Source: Parcubacteria group bacterium RIFCSPHIGHO2_01_FULL_47_10b (GTDB lineage: Bacteria > Patescibacteriota > Minisyncoccia > 2-01-FULL-47-10). From it: 12,311 nucleotides of DNA. Both the position numbers and the translations under genes were made by a program. Below, piece by piece: positions 7,855 through 12,311 of this stretch (its first letter is position 1; every line of letters begins with the position of its first letter). Location of the stretch: assembly GCA_001824325.1 (NCBI GenBank), contig MHXC01000004.1, positions 382 to 12,692 on the forward strand, given 5' to 3'. The notes under the pieces were generated by a model. It saw only the letters and a program-made list of their open reading frames with translations. It searched no databases and was not told where the DNA came from.

Positions 7855-7869
7855 TGTCACTAAAGTCAC
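7849..7869 (+). repeat. Short 9-bp tandem repeat across the hisS stop codon
   Basis: CACTAATGT (7849-7857) is followed directly by CACTAAAGT (7858-7866) and a further CAC, about 2.3 copies differing by one base. The first unit contains the hisS stop TAA. It may be a chance duplication or a small binding site ahead of rpsU. Confidence 0.4.
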
Positions 7870-7905
7870 AACAATACAGCAAAGTTCAGCATGCAGCAGG
7901 CCGGC

Positions 7906-7928
7906 AAGGAGGTGTGGTTACTTAACCA
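7906..7928 (+). promoter_or_regulatory. Strong Shine-Dalgarno plus spacer hairpin ahead of rpsU
   Basis: AAGGAGGTG (7906-7914) matches the complement of the usual 16S 3' end over nine bases. It is the only GGAGG core in front of any of the ten gene starts visible here. Its distance to ATG 7928 is long (15 nt after GGAGG). The spacer contains TGGTT (7915-7919), loop ACTT, AACCA (7924-7928), a 5-bp hairpin that would bring the two elements close together. No in-frame start lies nearer, and the protein N-terminus matches bS21 from this ATG. Confidence 0.7.
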
Positions 7929-8140
7929 TGGTAGAAGTTCGAAAACGTGAAAAAGAGAATATTGGTAGTTTATTGCGACGATTCCAGGAGCGCATTAAAA
8001 AGAGCGGCGACTTAATCGCTGCAAAAGAATCGCAGCATTTTCAGCCGCGCTCAACGAAGCGAGCACGACGAGAAAAAGCATTGCAGTCACAAAAGATGCG
8101 TGCGGAAAAAGATAAGCTTCGAAAACTCGGCAGATTGTAA
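7928..8140 (+). CDS. rpsU: Small-subunit ribosomal protein bS21
   Basis: 70 residues, very basic. bS21 binds the 30S platform near the 3' end of 16S rRNA and the anti-Shine-Dalgarno, and helps initiation. The N-terminal VEVRKREKENIGSLLRRF matches the family start (I-K-V-R-E-N-E-P-F-x-x-A-L-R-R-F), followed by a helix and a long Arg/Lys-rich tail. Length is normal (E. coli bS21 has 71). It lies 73 nt after hisS and 20 nt before the yqeY-like gene. It is the only gene here with a perfect Shine-Dalgarno, which invites comparison with Bacteroidota, where rpsU keeps such a site although most genes lack one and bS21 is thought to control its own translation. That link is inference. Confidence 0.93.
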   Translation: MVEVRKREKENIGSLLRRFQERIKKSGDLIAAKESQHFQPRSTKRARREKALQSQKMRAEKDKLRKLGRL

Positions 8141-8146
8141 TATACT
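8141..8146 (+). promoter_or_regulatory. Possible -10 box upstream of the yqeY-like gene
   Basis: TATACT begins right after the rpsU stop and matches TATAAT at five of six positions. Transcription would start near 8153, giving a leader of about 8 nt for ATG 8161, which has no Shine-Dalgarno. The best -35 at 17-bp spacing (TTCGAA, 8118-8123) is poor, so this is tentative; readthrough from rpsU is the simpler explanation. Confidence 0.3.
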
Positions 8147-8160
8147 TATAGCTAGTAGTT

Positions 8161-8658
8161 ATGCCATCACTTCCGTCGCTTCATGCGCAGATAATTGCAC
8201 AACGTACAGCAGCTACAAAGGAAGCTGATATTGTGACGCGAGATGTGCTTCGTATGCTCGAATCGGCGATTACTTATGAACTGAAAAAAGCTGGCGCCAA
8301 TACCGCCAATACGAAGGAGTTGCGTGACGAAGATATCGTGAAGATAATTCGGCGAGAACACCGAAAGCGCGAAGAAGCAATTGAAGCGGCAAAACAGGGT
8401 CATCGAGCAGACATTGTCGATCGCGAAACAAAAGAGGCGGCTGTTTTAAAGGTATTGCTTCCGGTGGGTGTTTCTTCGGATGATATCGAAAAAGCGGTAC
8501 GCGAACTTATTGCAGGAAAAACAGTCGATGTCACAAGGCCCGGCGCTGTTATCGGACAGGTAATGAAAAAATTCGCCGGGCGTGCAGATGGAGCGATTGT
8601 AAATCAAGTTGTGAATCAGATAGTCCGAGAACATGCAGAAAAAGCCACGGGAAAATAA
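8161..8658 (+). CDS. yqeY: GatB/YqeY domain-containing protein
   Basis: 165 residues, the usual size of stand-alone YqeY proteins, which resemble the C-terminal tail domain of GatB (tRNA-dependent amidotransferase subunit). They are proposed to bind tRNA, but no reaction is established. Family features run the whole length: an N-terminal helical part with DVLRMLESAI (28-37), EDIVKIIRREHRKREEAIEA (57-76), VLKVLLP (94-101), and the C-terminal signature GQVMKKFAGRADGAIVNQVV. It starts 20 nt after rpsU; rpsU-yqeY neighbourhood is common in bacteria and supports a translation-related role. Its last 26 nt overlap ybeY, so the two are probably translationally coupled. Confidence 0.92.
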   Translation: MPSLPSLHAQIIAQRTAATKEADIVTRDVLRMLESAITYELKKAGANTANTKELRDEDIVKIIRREHRKREEAIEAAKQGHRADIVDRETKEAAVLKVLLPVGVSSDDIEKAVRELIAGKTVDVTRPGAVIGQVMKKFAGRADGAIVNQVVNQIVREHAEKATGK

Positions 8659-9070
8659 ACAGGTTCATAGTGTTCAGATACATAGCGTTAATATGACGCG
8701 ACAGACGATAGATGAACGCAGGATTCGTTTAGTCGCGCAGGTAATAGTTGAGTCACTCGACAAACCATTTGAATTAAGCATTGTTTTTGTGGGCACCACG
8801 CGGAGCAGGGCATTGAATAAACAATATCGAAAGAAAGATACGGTTGCGAGCGTACTTACCTTTGTACTAGATGATCATACAGCAGAAATCGTTCTTTGTC
8901 CGAAGCTTATACAACAGCGAGGGGAACCGATTGAGTATTACTTGATTCATGGCATGGGGCATGTGGTCGGACATACCCATGATATCGAGCGTGCATCGCG
9001 CGCCATGCACGATTTTGAAACTAATTGGTTGCGCCATTTCCATTTATGTCATCTTATTGCGTCGGTTTAG
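8633..9070 (+). CDS. ybeY: Endoribonuclease YbeY (16S rRNA maturation)
   Basis: 145 residues from ATG 8633. YbeY is a zinc-dependent RNase involved in 16S rRNA 3'-end processing and 70S quality control. The zinc motif is seen as HGMGHVVGHTH, giving H106, H110 and H116 at the family spacing HxxxHxxxxxH. It follows ELSIVFVG (47-54), RALNKQYRKKD (59-69) and EIVLCP (85-90). The usual T-(D/N)-V-L-S-F reads ASVLTF here, with Ser (S73) in place of Asp/Asn. ATG 8633 is preferred over ATG 8693, because residues 12-27 supply the first beta strand (VQIHSVNMTRQTID) found in homologues. That start overlaps the yqeY-like gene by 26 nt, and the 3' end overlaps ftsA by 25 nt. Confidence 0.85.
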   Translation: MQKKPRENKQVHSVQIHSVNMTRQTIDERRIRLVAQVIVESLDKPFELSIVFVGTTRSRALNKQYRKKDTVASVLTFVLDDHTAEIVLCPKLIQQRGEPIEYYLIHGMGHVVGHTHDIERASRAMHDFETNWLRHFHLCHLIASV

Positions 9071-10284
9071 ATATCGGATCAAACACTGTGCGAATGGTGA
9101 TCGCACATAAAGCGCCGGATGAACTACCACAGATTTTAGGCGTGGGTAATTTTCCGTCTGCCGGTATGCGAAAAGGCGTTGTTGTTGATATCGAAGATGT
9201 CGCTATCAGTTTGCGCGAAGCAGCGCGTGAGGCCTGGGCAATTTCAGGGCACGAAATTCGCAGTTGTTTTATTGGAGTGAACGGACCGCAACTCAAATGC
9301 CAGGAGAGCAGGGGAGTGGTTGCAGTATCTCGGGCAGATCGGGAAATTGCCGAGGCCGATGTTGATCGGTCATTAAAAGCTGCAGAAGCAGTCAGTGTGA
9401 GTCCGAATCGCGAAATTTTATCAGTACTGGCTCGGGGCTTTACTATTGATCACGAGGAAGGAATTAAAAATCCAGTGGGCATGAATGGTGTTCGACTGGA
9501 AGTTGATACGCTTGTGTTAACTGCGTCGTCTCCCTATTTAAAAAATCTTACCAAAGCTGTTGAGCGAGCAGATTTACATGTGGCTGATTTAATACCTGGG
9601 CCCCTTGCGGCTGCAGAAGCGGTGTTGCAGAAGCGACAAAAGGAGCTGGGTGTAGTGCTTTTAGATATCGGAGCAGAAACAACGTCTATAGCTATCTATG
9701 AAGAGGGCGAGGTTGCGACGCTGGTTGTGTTGCCAATCGGTTCGGGTCATATTACGAATGACCTGGCCATTGGACTTCGAACTGACATTGATACTGCGGA
9801 GAAAGTGAAAATTCGGTATGGGTCATGCTTGCCCGGAGATATCCGTAAAACAGAGATAATCAATCTGGCTGATTTGGGTCTTGAAGAAGCAGTCAAAGTT
9901 CGGCGATCCGAGGTATCAGAGATTATCGAGGCTCGCATGAAAGAGATTTTTGACCTCGTAAATGCGGAAATTCAGAAAGTGAATAAAAAGAGTTTTTTGC
10001 CCGCTGGCGCCGTGATTGTTGGTGGCGGGGCGAAGATTCCTGGCATTGTGGATTTGGCTAAGGAGCAGTTAGCGCTACCGGTGCAGGTTGGGTATCCAAA
10101 TAACGTGAAAGGATTAATTGATCAAGTTACTGATCCTGCGTGCGCCAAGGCAGTGGGATTGTTGTTGTGGGGGCTTGAACATGGCGCGCAACATACACAA
10201 CACGCTATTTTTCAGAAAGATAAAAAAATGTTAGGGCGAGCAACTGGAGAAGTGAGGAAATTTTTCAAAAATTTGCTTCCGTAA
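9046..10284 (+). CDS. ftsA: Cell division protein FtsA
   Basis: 412 residues; actin-like ATPase that tethers FtsZ filaments to the membrane and recruits later divisome proteins. Phosphate-1 motif GLDIGSNT is at 7-14. A 1C subdomain (about 80-165, with the typical CFIGVNG) replaces actin subdomain 1B. Phosphate-2 motif LLDIGAETTS is at 205-214, and adenosine motif AVIVGGGAKIPG at 322-333. The C-terminal end (about 400-412, GEVRKFFKNLLP) is the amphipathic membrane-targeting helix, so the protein is complete. Start ATG 9046 is chosen over ATG 9025 because it puts the first beta strand right at the N-terminus, as in homologues; both lie inside ybeY. There is no Shine-Dalgarno, so expression is likely coupled to ybeY. 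FtsZ follows after a 163-nt spacer. Confidence 0.94.
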   Translation: MSSYCVGLDIGSNTVRMVIAHKAPDELPQILGVGNFPSAGMRKGVVVDIEDVAISLREAAREAWAISGHEIRSCFIGVNGPQLKCQESRGVVAVSRADREIAEADVDRSLKAAEAVSVSPNREILSVLARGFTIDHEEGIKNPVGMNGVRLEVDTLVLTASSPYLKNLTKAVERADLHVADLIPGPLAAAEAVLQKRQKELGVVLLDIGAETTSIAIYEEGEVATLVVLPIGSGHITNDLAIGLRTDIDTAEKVKIRYGSCLPGDIRKTEIINLADLGLEEAVKVRRSEVSEIIEARMKEIFDLVNAEIQKVNKKSFLPAGAVIVGGGAKIPGIVDLAKEQLALPVQVGYPNNVKGLIDQVTDPACAKAVGLLLWGLEHGAQHTQHAIFQKDKKMLGRATGEVRKFFKNLLP

Positions 10285-10322
10285 GAGCAAGCAACGAATT
10301 CTAGCGCCACTAATGGCGAAAC

Positions 10323-10348
10323 AAAAGACCTACTTGACAGGTTTTTTT
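10323..10348 (+). terminator. Terminator-like hairpin after ftsA overlapping the ftsZ -35
   Basis: AAAAGACCT (10323-10331) pairs with AGGTTTTTT (10339-10347) through nine pairs including one G-U, with loop ACTTGAC (10332-10338), and the 3' arm is itself the T-tract. This gives the A-tract/stem/T-tract form of an intrinsic terminator, although only three pairs are G-C. A separate perfect hairpin, CGCCA-CTAA-TGGCG at 10305-10318, sits just upstream without a T-tract. The -35 of the ftsZ promoter lies in the loop and stem base. Confidence 0.45.
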
Positions 10349-10361
10349 GTTCATATAGGAT
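10334..10361 (+). promoter_or_regulatory. ftsZ promoter
   Basis: A perfect TTGACA (10334-10339) is followed after 16 bp by TAGGAT (10356-10361), within TATAGGAT. The start point would be near 10368, leaving an ftsZ leader of about 80 nt. An inverted repeat, TTGTTC (10347-10352) and GAACAA (10369-10374), brackets the -10 box and could be an operator. The promoter lets ftsZ be made more abundantly than ftsA. Confidence 0.65.
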
Positions 10362-10399
10362 GAAAAGAGAACAATTTTTTGGACGACCACGAGGGGTTT

Positions 10400-10422
10400 T
10401 TCAAAAAATTGAAATTTTTGAA
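10400..10422 (+). promoter_or_regulatory. A/T-rich hairpin in the ftsZ leader
   Basis: TTCAAAAA (10400-10407) and TTTTTGAA (10415-10422) form a perfect 8-bp inverted repeat with a 7-nt loop, 25 nt before the ftsZ ATG. The stem is weak in RNA, so it may be a DNA-level protein site as easily as an RNA structure. No Shine-Dalgarno lies between it and the start. Confidence 0.4.
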
Positions 10423-10447
10423 CGCTTTATTCATCTAACTGATCTGT

Positions 10448-11650
10448 ATGCCAGAAATAAAACCCGACATCGAGTCATTTGCAAATCTTAAAGTCATCGG
10501 TGTGGGGGGAAGCGGTGGCAATGCTATCGATCGGATGATCGAGGCACGGATCCGCGGCGTGGAATTTATCGCCATAAATACTGATGCGCAAGATCTTCAT
10601 CATTCATTGGCTACCGAGAAGATTCATATTGGAAAATCAATAACCAGGGGACTTGGAGCTGGTATGAACCCCGAGCTCGGCAAAAAAGCTGCGGAGGAAA
10701 ATAAGGAGGATATCGAACGCGCAGTCGCCGGAGCGGATATGATTTTTATTGCCTGTGGTCTTGGCGGAGGAACTGGATCGGGCGCTGCACCGGTTGTTGC
10801 TGACTTAGCTCGAGCTGCAGGCGCTCTAACAGTTGCAGTCGTTACAAAACCATTTTCATTTGAGGGTGCTCAACGCAGCCAAATTGCCCGTGACGCATTA
10901 GAAGAATTACAGGGCAAGGTCGATACCATGGTAACCATTCCAAACGATCGACTTCTCAATATTATCGACAAGAAAACAACGTTAACCGAAGCATTTCGGA
11001 CCGTTGATGACGTGTTACGCCAAGCAGTACAGGGTATTGCCGATTTGATAACCATTCCAGGTATTATCAACGTCGACTTTGCGGACGTTAAGGCAATAAT
11101 GTCCAACGCCGGCTCTGCGTTGATGGGAATCGGAATCGCATCAGGCGAGGAGCGCGCAATTAAAGCAGCCAAGAAGGCCATTAGTTCGCCGTTACTTGAA
11201 CTTTCGATTGATGGCGCACAAGGCGTATTGTTCAATGTCACCGGCGGCGACGATTTGACCATGAGTGAAATTTCGAAGGCAGCAAAAGTTATCACCGAAA
11301 CAATTGATCCTGACGCAAAGGTTATCTTTGGTGCAGTCCGTGACGAGAATATCAAGAAGGGACGGATCAAAATTACTGTTATTGCAACCGGTTTTGGCGA
11401 TATGGAACGAATGCATCGTGGAAAAGTAAAAGAAGTCCGCGAGATTTACAAAGTAACACCGGGTCGGGATGATGATACATTTGAGGCGCGGGAAGAAAAA
11501 GTTGATTATTCGGCATTCCGCCGCGAAAAACCCAAGGAACCGACAGAGAGTCAAACCGATTTTGCGAGTCGCCGCGTTGGCGAGGACGAAGAACAAGACG
11601 ACGAATATGATATTCCGGCGTTTATTCGCCGCAAAATGCAAGGTGAGTAA
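10448..11650 (+). CDS. ftsZ: Cell division protein FtsZ
   Basis: 400 residues; tubulin-like GTPase that polymerises into the Z-ring at mid-cell. The N-terminal GTPase domain begins [13 protein letters not shown] (14-26), with the tubulin signature GGGTGSG at 106-112. The T7 loop NVDFADV (208-214) carries the catalytic aspartates D210 and D213. The C-terminal domain ends near 330, then a charged linker (about 335-385) leads to the conserved tail DIPAFIRRK, which binds FtsA and other partners. The partner FtsA is encoded just upstream, so the tail-FtsA contact is likely intact. ATG 10448 has no Shine-Dalgarno; a promoter lies 87-114 nt upstream. The stop codon TAA directly touches the comEC start. 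Confidence 0.98.
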   Translation: MPEIKPDIESFANLKVIGVGGSGGNAIDRMIEARIRGVEFIAINTDAQDLHHSLATEKIHIGKSITRGLGAGMNPELGKKAAEENKEDIERAVAGADMIFIACGLGGGTGSGAAPVVADLARAAGALTVAVVTKPFSFEGAQRSQIARDALEELQGKVDTMVTIPNDRLLNIIDKKTTLTEAFRTVDDVLRQAVQGIADLITIPGIINVDFADVKAIMSNAGSALMGIGIASGEERAIKAAKKAISSPLLELSIDGAQGVLFNVTGGDDLTMSEISKAAKVITETIDPDAKVIFGAVRDENIKKGRIKITVIATGFGDMERMHRGKVKEVREIYKVTPGRDDDTFEAREEKVDYSAFRREKPKEPTESQTDFASRRVGEDEEQDDEYDIPAFIRRKMQGE

Positions 11651-12311
11651 GTGTTCCACATACCTGATCGTTTATTTTCCCAATCGACGCTTTTTGTCGT
11701 TGTGATGTGCGTATGGCTTGGGGGCATTGGCGCGGGGATAGTTCTTGGCGCTATTGATCGTGGACGTATAACCGACCCATGGCTTATTGGCGTTGGGATG
11801 TTTGGTCTGGGTGTAGGAATCGCTTCTTTGCGCCGCCCTCGCTGTATTGTGAGCACGACTATGATAATCGTGGCGCTCATTGGCGTATTACTTGGTCAAT
11901 ATGCATTTGACCCCGAGGAAATGCATTCGTCACCAGGTTATCCGGACACTCCAGTATCCCGAACATTATCGAGGGCTATCGGCGTGCACTTACCCATGAA
12001 GCAGGCAAACCTCATGAGCGCGATGGTGTTGAACACGCGCCAGCAGATGACCCCATTATTCAGGCAGCAATTGCGAATCACGGGTACAACTCATATCGTT
12101 GCCATCTCCGGACAAAATATTGTGATGTTGGTCGCGATGTTCAGTGCCATATTGTATGCGCTTGGGGTGTCTCGATTTTGGATGGTGATTATCATGGGAG
12201 TGTTTTTGTGGGGGTACATGATTGTTATTGCAGCGCCTCCACCTGCGGTACGGGCTTCTATCATGGGCATAGTGGTGCTCATCTCAGTATTACATGGCCG
12301 CGGATATGGAT
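11651..12311 (+). CDS. comEC: ComEC/Rec2-type DNA uptake channel, N-terminal part (3' end outside window)
   Basis: The frame is open from GTG 11651 to the window end (220 residues seen). ComEC forms the inner-membrane channel that takes in single-stranded DNA during natural transformation. Three hydrophobic helices (about 14-35, 43-60 and 66-82) precede a polar stretch, then the competence domain starts with FRQQLRITGTTHIVAISGQN (137-156; H148 and the AISG core match the family) and continues with AAPPPAVRAS (194-203). The soluble OB-fold (DUF4131) usually placed between the N-terminal helices and the competence domain is not evident: only about 20-25 residues separate helix three from LSRAIGVHLP. 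The GTG immediately follows the ftsZ stop, with AAGGTGAG 4 nt upstream as a partial Shine-Dalgarno; ATG 11705 is an alternative but would cut into the first helix. Confidence 0.85.
   Translation, partial: MFHIPDRLFSQSTLFVVVMCVWLGGIGAGIVLGAIDRGRITDPWLIGVGMFGLGVGIASLRRPRCIVSTTMIIVALIGVLLGQYAFDPEEMHSSPGYPDTPVSRTLSRAIGVHLPMKQANLMSAMVLNTRQQMTPLFRQQLRITGTTHIVAISGQNIVMLVAMFSAILYALGVSRFWMVIIMGVFLWGYMIVIAAPPPAVRASIMGIVVLISVLHGRGYG

Noticed and set aside
9025..9045. ATG 9025 as the ftsA start
   Set aside because: It adds seven residues (MVAPFPF) before the conserved first strand; ATG 9046 fits FtsA homologues better, although the upstream start cannot be excluded.
10305..10318. Perfect CGCCA-CTAA-TGGCG hairpin as the ftsA terminator
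   Set aside because: It is followed by GAAACAAAAG rather than a T-tract on either strand; the hairpin at 10323-10348 is the better terminator candidate.
308..11650. UGA recoding to glycine as in Gracilibacteria/Absconditabacteria
   Set aside because: All conserved genes are full length under the standard code without internal TGA codons, and conserved glycines are encoded by GGN.
10870..11659. Two long minus-strand frames opposite ftsZ (10870-11370 and 11192-11659)
   Set aside because: Both are antisense shadows of a highly conserved gene; one is biased toward Ser/Ala/Ile as expected from reversed codons.
1..12311. Mobile element, CRISPR array, toxin-antitoxin or defence island
   Set aside because: No transposase, integrase, spaced repeat array, flanking direct repeats or foreign-looking base composition was found; every long frame has a housekeeping assignment.

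Overview
The window looks like a piece of a Candidate Phyla Radiation (Patescibacteria, probably Parcubacteria-like) chromosome. The reasons are indirect: compact genes all on the + strand, spacers mostly under 100 nt, a division-gene cluster broken up and mixed with translation and DNA-uptake genes, and almost no Shine-Dalgarno sequences. No rRNA or other phylogenetic marker is present, so the taxonomic call is an inference.

Layout. 1-2047: the 3' end of an ftsL-like gene and a complete class B penicillin-binding protein (ftsI), separated by a 97-nt spacer that holds a 60-nt imperfect hairpin. 2104-2175: tRNA-Glu(CTC) with its own promoter. 2202-4907: a P2A-type cation ATPase behind an extended -10 promoter placed so that its mRNA should be leaderless. 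4917-7854: rmuC, lepB (signal peptidase I) and hisS, closely packed. 7928-10284: rpsU (bS21), a GatB/YqeY-family gene, ybeY and ftsA; the yqeY/ybeY and ybeY/ftsA junctions overlap by 26 and 25 nt. 10285-10447: a 163-nt regulatory spacer with a terminator-like hairpin and a promoter. 10448-11650: ftsZ, followed with no gap by the 5' part of comEC, which runs off the window.

How the genes work together. FtsL and FtsI belong to the septal peptidoglycan machine, and FtsA and FtsZ form the membrane-tethered Z-ring. The genes that lie between these pairs in a classical dcw cluster (mraY, murD, ftsW, murG, murC and others) are absent here. In their place are an ion pump, a nuclease-like protein, secretion, tRNA charging and ribosome genes. 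rpsU, yqeY and ybeY are translation or ribosome genes fused by close spacing to ftsA. ComEC is the inner-membrane channel for natural DNA uptake, and its adjacency to ftsZ suggests cotranscription.

There is no phage, transposon, CRISPR or defence system and no clearly new protein family. The most interesting signals are regulatory: the ftsL-ftsI hairpin, the one perfect Shine-Dalgarno of the window sitting in front of rpsU (with a small hairpin in an over-long spacer), the leaderless ATPase promoter, and the layered hairpin/promoter arrangement ahead of ftsZ. At protein level, the ATPase carries non-canonical residues in its A and N domains and in one ion site, and ComEC seems to lack the usual N-terminal OB-fold region.
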